A stretch of DNA of 64,000 nt from JAISGQ01 sp045604155 (GCA_045604155.1 JAZUNN010000006.1:82887-146886), one strand, 5' to 3'. Positions 8,468 through 18,227 are shown, numbered from the stretch's first letter. The notes: generated by a model from the sequence alone, not told the origin. A program made the numbers and translations.

Positions 8468-9517
8468 ATGCAGAGAAAAATCACTGACAGAATAAGTATC
8501 GGCAACAGGCAAATCGGAGGCGGTTTGCCTGTACTTATTCAGTCCATGTTAAACACACCGTCGTACGACATAGAGGGAAGTGTAGCTCAGGCAGTAGCTC
8601 TTGAAAAGGCAGGCTGTGAAATAGTACGTGCAGCAGTGCCCGACAAAGAAGCTGTAAAGCTTATCACAGCTTTGAAAAACGCACTGACTATACCCGTGGT
8701 TGCAGACATCCATTTCGATTACCGTCTTGCACTTGCATGCGTTGACGCAGGTGTTGACAAGGTGAGGATAAACCCCGGCAATATCGGTGATGAGGATAGA
8801 GTAAAACAGGTAGTCGACAAGTGCAAGGCAAACAATGTACCCATCAGAATCGGTGTAAACAGCGGCTCTGTTGAAAAGAGCATACTTGCGAAGTACGGCT
8901 CACCTACAGCAGAAGCTCTCTGTGAAAGTGCCCTTTACCATGTTGGACTTCTTGAAAAATACGACTTCCATGATATAGTTGTGTCCCTCAAGTCTTCCGA
9001 CGTGCAGACCACAATAGACACATACCGCCTCATGAGCGAAAAATGCAGTTATCCTCTCCACCTCGGTGTAACCGAAGCAGGCACCACACGCATGGGAATC
9101 ATCAAATCCTCCGTAGGTATCGGTGCATTGCTTTCCGAAGGCATCGGAGACACCATGAGGGTATCACTCACAGCAGACCCGGTAGAAGAAATCTATGCTG
9201 CAAAGGATATTCTTTCAGCACTGGGACTTCGCAGAGAGGGAGTTCAGTTTGTTTCCTGTCCTACCTGCGGAAGAACAAGAATCGATCTTGTAGGACTTGC
9301 AAACAAAGTGGAGGAAGCCCTCAGAGGAGTCGAGAAGAATATTAAAGTAGCGGTCATGGGCTGCGTTGTAAACGGACCCGGAGAAGCCCGAGAGGCCGAT
9401 ATCGGACTTGCAGGCGGCGACGGCTGCGCTGTTATATTCAAAAAAGGCGAAGTAATCAAAAAGGTAAGTGAAGAGCAGGCACTTTCTGCCCTTCTTGAGG
9501 AAATAGACAAATTGTAG
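8468..9517 (+). CDS. ispG: 4-hydroxy-3-methylbut-2-en-1-yl diphosphate synthase (IspG/GcpE)
   Basis: IspG is the [4Fe-4S] enzyme that reduces methyl-erythritol cyclodiphosphate to HMBPP in the MEP pathway. The 349-residue product has the TIM-barrel half with VADIHFDYRLAL, and the cluster-binding cysteines in CPTCGRTRIDL near residue 261 and VMGCVVNGPGEA near residue 300. I use the ATG at 8468 with AAGGA 9 bases upstream rather than a TTG three codons earlier. It lies between rseP and polC where B. subtilis has proS. Confidence 0.96.
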   Translation: MQRKITDRISIGNRQIGGGLPVLIQSMLNTPSYDIEGSVAQAVALEKAGCEIVRAAVPDKEAVKLITALKNALTIPVVADIHFDYRLALACVDAGVDKVRINPGNIGDEDRVKQVVDKCKANNVPIRIGVNSGSVEKSILAKYGSPTAEALCESALYHVGLLEKYDFHDIVVSLKSSDVQTTIDTYRLMSEKCSYPLHLGVTEAGTTRMGIIKSSVGIGALLSEGIGDTMRVSLTADPVEEIYAAKDILSALGLRREGVQFVSCPTCGRTRIDLVGLANKVEEALRGVEKNIKVAVMGCVVNGPGEAREADIGLAGGDGCAVIFKKGEVIKKVSEEQALSALLEEIDKL

Positions 9518-9528
9518 GAAAGGAACTT

Positions 9529-12500
9529 ATGAAACAGACACTCGGTCAGCTTTTTTCAGAATGTGCGGTGAACGAATATGTGTCGGCAATAGCCGACCTG
9601 AAAATTAATGAAATTCTGCCACGCAACAATTTCAGGTCACTGACAGTACGTGTCAGTGCAGACAAATTTATAGACTTTGAAAAATTTCATAAGGCAGAGG
9701 CCGTTATCAAAGGCTGCTATCTCCTTGATGAAGTTAACATAATACCAAAATTCACACCGGAAAGCTTCTCGGAAAATGTCCTTGACAGTCTTATCGGAGA
9801 GCTGAAAAAGACAGTTTCCACAGTTAACGGAGCTTTTTACAAGTGCTCGTGGAATTACGATGAAAGCAGCAAGGTGGTATCCGCAGTCCTTAAAACAGAC
9901 AGCCTTATGCTGCTCAAGGCAAAGAAGTTCAACGAAAAGTTTGAAAATGCGGTTATCGAATATTTCGGACTTCCCGTTGTGCTCAGCCTTGCATACGATA
10001 AGGATGCACAGATACCGAAGATTGAACCGGATGTTAACATAACACCTCCGTGGGAGAATGAGCCTGCAGCATCAAAACCTGCAAGTGCACCTGCGGCAAG
10101 ACCGGCAGAGCGTACTGTGCCTCAGAGAAAAACAAGATATGCACCGCTGCCGGTTGAAAATCTTCTCAACGGTCTGCCCGATAAAATCAGCAGCCCCGTA
10201 CTTATCTACGGCAAGGTGGAAGCATTGCCCGCAATAGAGCTTGTAAAGCTTGACCCCATGCAGCACAGAGCAACAGTATGGGGTAGAGTTTTCGGCTTTG
10301 AATCAAAGCTTACTAAATCAGGCAAAAGCTACATAGTAAAATTCAACATTACAGACCTTACATCCTCCAATACTGTCAAACTCTTCATGAAAGAGAAGGA
10401 CATGGAAAAAGCAGAGGATTTAAAGGACGGAGCAGTTGTAATTGTTCAGGGCGAATATGCCTACGACAGCTATGATAAGAGCTATTGCCTTATGGCAAGC
10501 TGCATTGCTCTTGCAAATGAGCGCCAGCGCATGGATAACTGCGAAGGCAAGCGAGTTGAGCTGCATATGCACACAAATATGTCAGCTCTTGATGCCGTAA
10601 CTCCTGCATCAAAGCTCATTGAGCGAGCAGCGAAGTGGGGACATACAGCCATAGCGATTACTGACCACGGCGTTGCGCAGGCATTTCCGGAAGCCATGAA
10701 TACCGCCAACAAGCTGAAAAAAGGCGGTACACCGATAAAAATTATCTACGGCGTAGAGGACTACTTTGTAGATGACAGTGTACGTGTAGTAGTCGGCAAG
10801 GCAAACAGCCCGATCGAAGGGGATATTATTGCCTTTGACCTTGAAACAACGGGACTCAACGCAAATAACTGCCGCATAACAGAAATCGGTGCAGTGCGTC
10901 TGCGAGGTCTTGATATAGTCGATAAATTCGGCACCTTTGTAAATCCCGAGCAGCATATTCCTTCCAAGATAACGGATATAACGGGAATATCTGATGAAAT
11001 GGTTGCAAACGCACCCAAGGAAGCGGAAGCTGTTGCAAAATTCCTTGAATTCTGCGGAGATACAAAGATTCTTTCTGCTCATAATGCCTCATTTGATATG
11101 AGCTTTCTGACAGCAGCCTGCAAGAGATGCAGCTATGAATGTGATTTCACCAGCCTTGACACTCTTGCACTCAGCCGTGCCATGTTCCCTGATATGAAGA
11201 ATCACAAGCTTGATACGGTAACATCCTATCTCAAGCTTCCTTCTTTCAATCATCACCGTGCGGTTGATGATGCCGTTGCCCTGGCTCATATCCTTGTCGA
11301 AGAGCTGCGCAGAATGCGTGACGACTACAACGTTACCGAAATATCCCAGCTTAATACAGCAATTACCGACAGACCCATAAAGACCTTTGATTCTCACCAT
11401 CAGATAATTCTTGTAAAGAACAAGATAGGTCTTAAAAATCTCTATAAGCTTATTTCAAGAGCGAATATCCAGGATTTCTACAAGCGTCCGAGAACAAGGC
11501 GCAGTATGATAGAAAAGCACCGTGAGGGTCTTATAATCGGCTCTGCCTGTGAGGCAGGCGAGCTTTATAAGGCAGTCGCACTTGGTGCATCCCATGAACG
11601 TCTTGTAGAGATTGCATCATTCTATGACTATCTCGAAATCCAGCCCACAGGCAATAATATGTTCATGGTGCGCAACGGTGAAGTTCCCGATGTAGCAACA
11701 CTTGAAGAATATAACCGAACCATCTGCAAGCTGGGTGAGGAGCTTGACAAGCCCGTTGTAGCAACCTGCGATGTCCATTTCCTCGATCCCGAGGATGAAG
11801 CCTTCCGAAGGGTGCTCATGGCAAGCTTTGAGGATGGTGACCAGCAGGCACCTCTGTACCTTCGTACTACGGAAGAAATGCTTGCTGAGTTTGAATACCT
11901 CGGCAAGGACAAGGCTTATGAGGTGGTTGTCACAAACACCAATCTCATAGCCGATATGGTAGAAGAAATATCCCCCATACCGCCCGGAGTATATCCTCCC
12001 CGAATCGAGGGCTCTGACGAAAACCTGCGTTCAATCAGCCGCAACAGAGCAAAGGAGATATACGGTGATCCTTTGCCTGAATATGTTCACGAGCGTCTTG
12101 AGCGTGAGCTTGATTCTATCATAAACAACGGCTTCTCTGTCATGTACATGACAGCACAGATGCTTGTTGCCGACTCCGAAGCTCACGGCTACCTTGTAGG
12201 CTCACGAGGCTCCGTCGGTTCATCCTTTGTTGCGACTATGGCAGGTATATCCGAGGTTAACCCTCTTGCACCCCACTATGTGTGCCCCAAGTGCCAGTGG
12301 AGCCAGTTCTTTATAGAAGACCCCAACGTAGGCTCGGGCTTTGACCTGCCTCCAAAGAACTGTCCTCTCTGCGGTGAGGAATGCAGACGTGACGGACACG
12401 AAATTCCCTTTGAAACCTTCCTTGGATTCTATGGCGACAAACAGCCGGATATCGACCTTAATTTCTCAGGTGAATACCAGTCCTGCGCACATAAATACAC

Positions 12501-13875
12501 TGAAGAAATATTTGGTGCAGAGAACGTTTTCAAGGCAGGTACAATCGGCACTGTTGCAGAAAAGACTGCATACGGCTATGTTCTCAAATATGCAGAGGAA
12601 AGAGGCCTTACCCTTCCTGCGGCAGAAATTGAGCGTCTGAAAAACGGCTGTACGGGTATAAAGCGCACCACCAGCCAGCACCCGGGCGGCATGGTTGTTG
12701 TTCCCAGAGAATACGAAGTGTACGACTTCTGTCCCATAGCTCACCCGGCGGACAAGGTGGATGTTGACATAGTCACAACCCACTTTGACTTCCACTCAAT
12801 ACACGATACCATTCTCAAGCTTGATATACTCGGACACGATAATCCGACCATTTACCACTATCTCGAGGAATACACAGGAATCCCCGTTATGGATGTTACA
12901 ATGAGTGACCCTGAGGTAATGAGTCTGTTCACATCAACTGAGGCACTGGGTGTAACACCTGAGGACATAGATTCCCTCACAGGTACATTCTCCCTGCCCG
13001 AAGTCGGAACATCCTTTGTTCGTCAGATGCTTGTTGATACCCAGCCCAAGACCTTTGCCGATCTTCTGCAGGTTTCAGGTCTTTCTCACGGTACCGATGT
13101 TTACCTCGGCAACGCAAAGGATCTTATCGACCAGGGAATATGCACTATTTCCGAAGTTATCGGAACACGAGACAACATCATGGTCTATCTTATCCAGAAG
13201 GGCGTTGAAAAGGGACTTGCATTCAAGATAATGGAGATAGTCCGTAAGGGCAACGCAAAGAAGCTTCTGACCGATGAAATGGTACAGATAATGAAGGACA
13301 ACAATGTTCCTGACTGGTACATTGATTCCTGCTTCAAAATCAAGTATATGTTCCCCAAGGCTCACGCTGCAGCTTATATGATAGCAACCCTTCGTCTGGG
13401 CTGGTACAAGGTTCATATGAAGGAAGCCTATTATGCAGCTTACTTCACCGCACGTCCCGATGACTTTGATGCAGAATCCGCCGCCGCAGGCAGAACTGCC
13501 GTCAGAAACAGAATGAAGGAGATAGTTGCAAAGGGCAAAGGCGCAAGTGATAAGGAAAACAAGACCTACGCAGTGCTTCAGATAATAAATGAAGCATTGG
13601 CAAGAGGTGTAAAATTCCTGAATATCGACCTTGAAAAGAGCTCATCGTATAAATTCCTTGTTGAGGAAGATGGCATAAGACTTCCATTCTCCGTCCTTGA
13701 AGGTGTCGGACTCAATGCAGCAAAGCAGCTTGAAGAAGCAAGAAACGAAGCCATGTTTTCAACTCGTGATGATATGCAGAAACGCTCAGGCGTAACAAAG
13801 GCGGTTATAGCCGCTCTTGATGCAGCAGGAGCTCTTGCTGGACTACCCGAATCCGACCAGATATCCTTTATATAG
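9529..13875 (+). CDS. polC: DNA polymerase III alpha subunit, PolC type
   Basis: This is the Gram-positive replicative polymerase with a built-in proofreading exonuclease. The 1448-residue product has an N-terminal region and OB fold (to about 340), a PHP domain starting at ELHMHTNMSALDAV near residue 344, and a DEDD exonuclease inserted at about 426-590 (IAFDLETTGLN, HNASFDMSF, HRAVDDAVA). The polymerase core has SRGSVGSSFVATM, a zinc-binding CPKC / CPLC pair near 925-950, and DKQPDIDLNFSGEYQ with the catalytic aspartates. A low-complexity Pro/Ala spacer lies near residue 175-195. Length is normal. It ends the pyrH-polC run and is followed by repeats and a terminator. Confidence 0.98.
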   Translation: MKQTLGQLFSECAVNEYVSAIADLKINEILPRNNFRSLTVRVSADKFIDFEKFHKAEAVIKGCYLLDEVNIIPKFTPESFSENVLDSLIGELKKTVSTVNGAFYKCSWNYDESSKVVSAVLKTDSLMLLKAKKFNEKFENAVIEYFGLPVVLSLAYDKDAQIPKIEPDVNITPPWENEPAASKPASAPAARPAERTVPQRKTRYAPLPVENLLNGLPDKISSPVLIYGKVEALPAIELVKLDPMQHRATVWGRVFGFESKLTKSGKSYIVKFNITDLTSSNTVKLFMKEKDMEKAEDLKDGAVVIVQGEYAYDSYDKSYCLMASCIALANERQRMDNCEGKRVELHMHTNMSALDAVTPASKLIERAAKWGHTAIAITDHGVAQAFPEAMNTANKLKKGGTPIKIIYGVEDYFVDDSVRVVVGKANSPIEGDIIAFDLETTGLNANNCRITEIGAVRLRGLDIVDKFGTFVNPEQHIPSKITDITGISDEMVANAPKEAEAVAKFLEFCGDTKILSAHNASFDMSFLTAACKRCSYECDFTSLDTLALSRAMFPDMKNHKLDTVTSYLKLPSFNHHRAVDDAVALAHILVEELRRMRDDYNVTEISQLNTAITDRPIKTFDSHHQIILVKNKIGLKNLYKLISRANIQDFYKRPRTRRSMIEKHREGLIIGSACEAGELYKAVALGASHERLVEIASFYDYLEIQPTGNNMFMVRNGEVPDVATLEEYNRTICKLGEELDKPVVATCDVHFLDPEDEAFRRVLMASFEDGDQQAPLYLRTTEEMLAEFEYLGKDKAYEVVVTNTNLIADMVEEISPIPPGVYPPRIEGSDENLRSISRNRAKEIYGDPLPEYVHERLERELDSIINNGFSVMYMTAQMLVADSEAHGYLVGSRGSVGSSFVATMAGISEVNPLAPHYVCPKCQWSQFFIEDPNVGSGFDLPPKNCPLCGEECRRDGHEIPFETFLGFYGDKQPDIDLNFSGEYQSCAHKYTEEIFGAENVFKAGTIGTVAEKTAYGYVLKYAEERGLTLPAAEIERLKNGCTGIKRTTSQHPGGMVVVPREYEVYDFCPIAHPADKVDVDIVTTHFDFHSIHDTILKLDILGHDNPTIYHYLEEYTGIPVMDVTMSDPEVMSLFTSTEALGVTPEDIDSLTGTFSLPEVGTSFVRQMLVDTQPKTFADLLQVSGLSHGTDVYLGNAKDLIDQGICTISEVIGTRDNIMVYLIQKGVEKGLAFKIMEIVRKGNAKKLLTDEMVQIMKDNNVPDWYIDSCFKIKYMFPKAHAAAYMIATLRLGWYKVHMKEAYYAAYFTARPDDFDAESAAAGRTAVRNRMKEIVAKGKGASDKENKTYAVLQIINEALARGVKFLNIDLEKSSSYKFLVEEDGIRLPFSVLEGVGLNAAKQLEEARNEAMFSTRDDMQKRSGVTKAVIAALDAAGALAGLPESDQISFI

Positions 13876-13880
13876 TGATA

Positions 13881-13965
13881 AAAGTTTTGGTCAAGCTTTT
13901 TCAAAAGCTTGCTGATTCCAAAGGCAGAGCCTTTGAACAGGAGCTTGAGGGCAGAGCCCTCAACA
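13881..13965. repeat. Intergenic multi-hairpin repeat element, copy 1
   Basis: Three short perfect hairpins lie in tandem: CAAGCTTTT/AAAAGCTTG, AAAGGC-aga-GCCTTT and GAGGGC-aga-GCCCTC. The style (GGC-AGA-GCC, 'agttttggtcaagc') resembles 51,331-51,414 in this window and is typical of intergenic repeats in ruminococcal genomes. No open frame is present. Confidence 0.55.
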
Positions 13966-13979
13966 TAAAATAATCCCAC

Positions 13980-14012
13980 ACACCCACGGTTTTTCCGTGG
14001 GTGTTATTTTTA
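13980..14012 (+). terminator. Rho-independent terminator after polC
   Basis: A perfect 10-bp stem ACACCCACGG / CCGTGGGTGT with a T5 loop is followed by TATTTTTA. It ends the pyrH-polC run before the spoIIIA operon. Confidence 0.85.
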
Positions 14013-14014
14013 TG

Positions 14015-14045
14015 TCATATCTGAGAAAACCCGTCCATATACATT
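14015..14045 (+). promoter_or_regulatory. Candidate sigma-E promoter of the spoIIIA operon
   Basis: TCATATCT is followed after 13 bases by CATATACATT, close to the sigma-E pattern (ATA-type -35, CATACANT-type -10). It lies about 20 bases upstream of spoIIIAA, the expected place, because spoIIIA is a known mother-cell sigma-E operon. Pattern match plus context only. Confidence 0.5.
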
Positions 14046-14064
14046 ACCCATGAGGTGAATGTAT

Positions 14065-15063
14065 ATGAATACAATCCCGTTTGACCAGGCGGTACACTCT
14101 CTTTCTCCGGGTATACGTAATATGCTGCAAAGTCTTGACGAGCGGACGAAATTACAGACCCAGGAAATACGTCTTCGTGCGGAAAACAAAATAAATATAA
14201 GAATAAATGGAGAAATAAGAACTCTCGAACACCTTCCTAAAACGACTTCAGAAGATATTTCAGAAGCCTTTGAAAGTATCTGCGGCTACTCTGTATATGC
14301 CCATCAGAACAGTATAGCAAAGGGCTATGTAACTGTAACCGGAGGACACCGTGCAGGAATCTGCGGCACAGCGGTAGTAAGCGGCGGACAAGTCACAATG
14401 CTTCGTGACATATCGGCAATCAATCTTCGAATAGCACGGCATTATCCCCATTGCAGCGTACCGCTTTTTGATCGTATTGATTTCAGCGCTCCGAGCGGAA
14501 TTCTTATTGCAGGAGCTCCAATGAGCGGTAAGACAACCCTTCTTCGGGATATGGCATCAATGCTGTCGATGGGATTTACTGGCAGAAGGTATGCTGTTTC
14601 CCTTATTGACGAGCGGGGAGAGCTTGCGGCAGTGAGAAACGGAGTAACGCAATATGAATGTCTTCGCTCCTGCGATATTCTCAGCGGTTATCCCAAGGGC
14701 GAGGCGATAAGCCTTGCATTGAGAAGTATGTCGCCCGAAATAATCATCTGCGATGAAATAGGAACACAAAAGGAGGCAGAAGCTGTATCGGAATGTATGA
14801 ATACAGGTGCAAAGCTGATTGCAAGCATTCACGCAGGAAACGAAAAAGATATCCTTGCGGGACATACATCACGTACCCTTCTCAAAACAGGAGCCTTTGA
14901 CTATATAGCCATGCTTTCGCAAAAGCCAATGAAAATAGAAAAGGTTATAAAAACGGAGGATATAAAAAATGAAACCTGTATTATGCATACTGATCATTCT
15001 CGCATCTGCACTGATAGGAAACGGCTTTCGCTGGGATATAAAACGCAGGAGCGAATCGCTTGA
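14065..15063 (+). CDS. spoIIIAA: Stage III sporulation protein AA (secretion-type ATPase)
   Basis: SpoIIIAA is the cytoplasmic ATPase of the SpoIIIA-SpoIIQ channel between mother cell and forespore, related to type II/IV secretion ATPases. The 332-residue product shows GIRNMLQSLDERT, GYVTVTGGHRAGICG, Walker A GAPMSGKTTL near residue 151, LIDERGE, Walker B EIIICDEIG and SIHAGNE. I choose the ATG at 14065, 7 bases after GAGGTG, over 14059. The C-terminal 31 residues extend beyond the usual family end (B. subtilis about 307 residues) and are read across the start of spoIIIAB in another frame. This gives a 95-nt overlap, probably through loss of an earlier stop codon. Confidence 0.95.
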   Translation: MNTIPFDQAVHSLSPGIRNMLQSLDERTKLQTQEIRLRAENKINIRINGEIRTLEHLPKTTSEDISEAFESICGYSVYAHQNSIAKGYVTVTGGHRAGICGTAVVSGGQVTMLRDISAINLRIARHYPHCSVPLFDRIDFSAPSGILIAGAPMSGKTTLLRDMASMLSMGFTGRRYAVSLIDERGELAAVRNGVTQYECLRSCDILSGYPKGEAISLALRSMSPEIIICDEIGTQKEAEAVSECMNTGAKLIASIHAGNEKDILAGHTSRTLLKTGAFDYIAMLSQKPMKIEKVIKTEDIKNETCIMHTDHSRICTDRKRLSLGYKTQERIA

Positions 15064-15463
15064 AGCTCTGAACAGCATCTGCAGAAAGATACACAGCGAA
15101 ATATCCTTCAGGTCACCGCCTCTGAACGAACTTATAAAAAAGTACGGCACGGATAAACACTGCGGGGAATTGCTTTCCGATGTCAGCGCAGAATTCTCAT
15201 CAGGATTTTCGGCGGCATGGAGAGAAAGTGCGCTGAAATGGGCAAACCGCAACGGACTCGGGGAAGAAGAAAAACACACGGTTCTCATGCTTGAATCCCT
15301 TGGCAGTACAGATACAGAAGGAGAAAAGCTCTTGCTCAAAAATGTTTCTGACCTGCTGACAATCCATTCAGAAAATGCAAGAAAAGAGCTTTCAGAAAAG
15401 GGAAGAATGTTGTTTTCCTGCTCGATGCTGGCAGGACTTGCCCTGGTGATACTTATAATATAA
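14969..15463 (+). CDS. spoIIIAB: Stage III sporulation protein AB
   Basis: The 164-residue product matches SpoIIIAB in length and layout: an N-terminal membrane segment (residues 4-18), a long helical region and a C-terminal hydrophobic segment (LAGLALVILII). It belongs to the GspF-like part of the SpoIIIA channel, in the mother-cell side membrane. The start at 14969 is well supported by GGAGG nine bases upstream and by the N-terminal membrane segment, even though it lies 95 bases inside spoIIIAA. Confidence 0.93.
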   Translation: MKPVLCILIILASALIGNGFRWDIKRRSESLEALNSICRKIHSEISFRSPPLNELIKKYGTDKHCGELLSDVSAEFSSGFSAAWRESALKWANRNGLGEEEKHTVLMLESLGSTDTEGEKLLLKNVSDLLTIHSENARKELSEKGRMLFSCSMLAGLALVILII

Positions 15464-15476
15464 AAGGAAGTATTTT

Positions 15477-15671
15477 ATGGATATCGATCTTATATTCAAA
15501 ATTGCTGCAGTGGGAATAATTGTGGCGGTGCTCAATCAGGTGCTCATACGGGCAGGCAGGGAAGAGCAGGCGACAATGACAACCATAGCAGGCATAATTG
15601 TTGTGCTTACAATAATTGTAAAGGAAATAAGCACACTGTTTGACACCGTAAAGTCGGTGTTCGGACTATGA
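15477..15671 (+). CDS. spoIIIAC: Stage III sporulation protein AC
   Basis: The 64-residue product has two membrane segments and the family pattern IAAVGIIVAVLNQVL...AGREEQA, very close to SpoIIIAC in length and sequence. It is an inner component of the SpoIIIA complex in the mother-cell membrane around the forespore. AAGGAAG lies upstream of the start. Its stop overlaps the spoIIIAD start by four bases (ATGA). Confidence 0.96.
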   Translation: MDIDLIFKIAAVGIIVAVLNQVLIRAGREEQATMTTIAGIIVVLTIIVKEISTLFDTVKSVFGL

Positions 15672-16054
15672 GCGCAGCAGCGGCAGCAGGCCTGATGGTT
15701 GTTATATGCCTTGTTGTTGTTACAGTAAGGCAGGTGCGTCCGGAATTCGGGACAGTGCTTCTCATACTCGGCGGCTGTGCTGCCGGAGCGGTGTGCCTCG
15801 AATGGATTGCACCCATAGTAGAAGAGATAAACAGCCTTTCTTCAGACTATGCAGTAAATGAAGGGTTTAAAATTGTGCTTAAATCTGTAGGTATATGTTT
15901 CATTGCCCAGACAGCAGCAGACACCTGCCGTGATGCATCATGTGCATCTCTTGCGGTAAAGGTTGAAACAACAGGAAAAATCGCAGTGCTGATAGTGGTT
16001 TTTCCACTGCTCAGATCACTTCTCGAAACAGCCATAGGAATAATAAACGGATGA
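15668..16054 (+). CDS. spoIIIAD: Stage III sporulation protein AD
   Basis: The 128-residue product consists mainly of four hydrophobic segments, with FIAQTAADTCRDA near residue 80, the conserved SpoIIIAD stretch. It overlaps spoIIIAC and spoIIIAE by ATGA junctions at both ends, so translation is coupled. It is related to SpoIIIAC and is part of the same membrane complex. Confidence 0.95.
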   Translation: MSAAAAAGLMVVICLVVVTVRQVRPEFGTVLLILGGCAAGAVCLEWIAPIVEEINSLSSDYAVNEGFKIVLKSVGICFIAQTAADTCRDASCASLAVKVETTGKIAVLIVVFPLLRSLLETAIGIING

Positions 16055-17187
16055 AAAAACTGATTTTGATATTTTTACTTTCTGCTCTTTCTGCCTTCAG
16101 TGCACTCAACGTGTCAGCAGCGGAGCAGGAAAGCTACGAAGAACTTTTTGAAGAAAGCGGAGCAGCAGGGCTGACAGATTATCTTCCAGATGAAACGGTG
16201 GAAAATCTTGAAAATGCAGGGATACCGTCGGCATCCGAGGAATATATGACGGATATGGATATTTCTCAGATGCTTTCTTCCGTTATGGAAATAACTGCAG
16301 AAGAGAGCCGACAGCCGCTGAAAATCGGAACTGCAGTCATAGCCGCAATTCTGCTTACAGCACTTCTGGGAGGTTTAAGGGATTCCCTTGCCGACGGAAG
16401 AACAACACAGACGGCATACACTGCGGTGTCTGTATTTGCGGCATTTACAGTGCTCACACCGCTGCTTGCATATTTCAATGATGTGATAAATACAATAAAG
16501 GGAGCAAACAACTTTGAAAGGGGATTCATTCCCGTTTTTGCAGCAGTTCTTGCTGCTTCGGGGCAGACAGTTACAGCCTCGGGAAGCGCCGCAGCCATAC
16601 TCACTGTTTCTGAAATAGCATCGGGAATACTCTGCGGTACAGTAGTTCCCTTCATACGTATTCTCACAGCTGTATCCGCCGTAACATCTGCCACTCCAGA
16701 CCTTAATATCGACTCTGTTGTTACCTTTGCGGAAAAATGCATTAAATGGCTGCTGGGAATTCTTGCAACAGTGCTTGTAGCAGCCCTGACCATATCGGGA
16801 ATGGTAACAGCGGCAGCGGATACAGTAGCAGGAAAAGCAGTAAAATTTGTAGTTTCGGGTTCGGTGCCGGTAATAGGCGGTGCGGTAGGCGAAGCTCTTG
16901 CATCTGTGAAAAGCTGTATTGCACTTCTGAAAACCTCAGTGGGAGCATTTGGAATAATAGCCTGTGCCTATGTTTTTTTGCCGGTTATTATCAGAGGAAT
17001 TCTCTGGAAACTGATGCTTGAACTTTGCTCAGGTGCTGCAGATTTGTTTTCTGCAGGTGCAATTTCAAAGCTTCTCCGATCTCTGGCAACATCTGTCGGA
17101 ATGCTGATTTCAGTGTGCATATTATTCATGATTCTGCTGACCGTATCTGCGGCAGCGGTAACAGTTACAGGAAAGGCGGGAGGTTAA
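16051..17187 (+). CDS. spoIIIAE: Stage III sporulation protein AE
   Basis: The 378-residue polytopic protein has an N-terminal signal-like segment (KKLILIFLLSALSAFSALNVSAAE, cleavage probably after SAA), an extracytoplasmic acidic stretch to about residue 85, then about seven membrane helices. SpoIIIAE is a core integral membrane part of the SpoIIIA channel. Its stop is followed at once by the spoIIIAF start. Confidence 0.95.
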   Translation: MKKLILIFLLSALSAFSALNVSAAEQESYEELFEESGAAGLTDYLPDETVENLENAGIPSASEEYMTDMDISQMLSSVMEITAEESRQPLKIGTAVIAAILLTALLGGLRDSLADGRTTQTAYTAVSVFAAFTVLTPLLAYFNDVINTIKGANNFERGFIPVFAAVLAASGQTVTASGSAAAILTVSEIASGILCGTVVPFIRILTAVSAVTSATPDLNIDSVVTFAEKCIKWLLGILATVLVAALTISGMVTAAADTVAGKAVKFVVSGSVPVIGGAVGEALASVKSCIALLKTSVGAFGIIACAYVFLPVIIRGILWKLMLELCSGAADLFSAGAISKLLRSLATSVGMLISVCILFMILLTVSAAAVTVTGKAGG

Positions 17188-17664
17188 ATGGAAGAAGTAA
17201 AAGAAGCTGCAATATGTATATGCGTGTGCTGTATCCTCTGCGGAAGCATAAAGATGCTGACACCTTCAGCGTCGTTTGACAGGCTCATAAAACTTGCAGT
17301 GGGTGCTTTTCTTGTCTGCTCTCTTGTTTCTCCTGTAAGCCGTGCTGTAAAGCAGATAAAAGCACCGGAAATAACAGAAGCGGTAATTGAAGAAAACAGG
17401 AAGGTGGAAGAAGCAGTGACAGAATTTACAAGCGATATGCTAAGCAGCGTTATAAGGGGACAGATAGAAAATGCATTGCTGTCGGAAAATACAGAAGCAG
17501 AAAATATCATGATATATATGGATATTCTCTCAGACGGCAGCATATCAATATCTCAGGCGGAAGTAACATTGTCCGAAGAGGATTATAAAAACCATTCACA
17601 GCTTGAGAGTGCGGTGTTTTCCAAAACAGGGGTTAATGTAACGTTCATAACGGAGGCGGATTGA
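17188..17664 (+). CDS. spoIIIAF: Stage III sporulation protein AF
   Basis: The 158-residue product has two N-terminal membrane segments (about residues 5-20 and 33-52) and a soluble C-terminal domain facing the intermembrane space, as in SpoIIIAF. It abuts spoIIIAE and shares one base with spoIIIAG (TGATG). Confidence 0.93.
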   Translation: MEEVKEAAICICVCCILCGSIKMLTPSASFDRLIKLAVGAFLVCSLVSPVSRAVKQIKAPEITEAVIEENRKVEEAVTEFTSDMLSSVIRGQIENALLSENTEAENIMIYMDILSDGSISISQAEVTLSEEDYKNHSQLESAVFSKTGVNVTFITEAD

Positions 17665-18227
17665 TGGAAGGAATAAAGGAAAAGCTTTCCGAACTTTTAA
17701 AAAAGGAAAACCGTGCAAAGCTTGTAACTGTGCTGGGAATTATAATCCTTGTCCTTATTCTTCTTTCGGAAATGGGAACATCCTGCACAAAGGAAGAAAA
17801 ATCAGAGGTGATGCAGGGCTTTGACTGCGATGCTTATGCCTCGTCCATAGAAAACCGCCTTTGCGATATTGTAGGCTCCATAGAAGGAGCAGGAAGGGTA
17901 AAAGTTCTTGTAACACTGGAAAACAGCGAGGAGTACATATTTGCAAGCGACTCAAAGCAGAACAGTGATTCATCTGAAAACCATGACACTGACGGCAGTA
18001 CCAGCACTGATACAAAAAGCGACAGCGAGGAATCGGTGATAATCGTAGACGGGGAAAAGGGAAGAGAAGCCCTTGTGCGTACAATGAAACTTCCGTCTGT
18101 TGGAGGCGTAGTGGTTGTGTGCGACGGAGCCGACAATGAAAAGGTAAGGGAGAGAATCACAGAAGCAGTAACAACCGCACTGGGGATAACCTCAAGGCGA
18201 GTATATGTAACAAAACTAACAGATTGA
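17664..18227 (+). CDS. spoIIIAG: Stage III sporulation protein AG
   Basis: The 187-residue product has a cytoplasmic N-terminus, one membrane helix (about residues 18-36), a Ser/Asp-rich loop around residues 95-125, and the ring-building domain that ends in VREAVTTALGI-type sequence. SpoIIIAG forms the large ring of the channel in the intermembrane space. I use the ATG at 17664, 7 bases after GGAGG, not the TTG one codon earlier. The Ser/Asp insert is low-complexity and looks like the variable loop of the family. Confidence 0.94.
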   Translation: MEGIKEKLSELLKKENRAKLVTVLGIIILVLILLSEMGTSCTKEEKSEVMQGFDCDAYASSIENRLCDIVGSIEGAGRVKVLVTLENSEEYIFASDSKQNSDSSENHDTDGSTSTDTKSDSEESVIIVDGEKGREALVRTMKLPSVGGVVVVCDGADNEKVRERITEAVTTALGITSRRVYVTKLTD

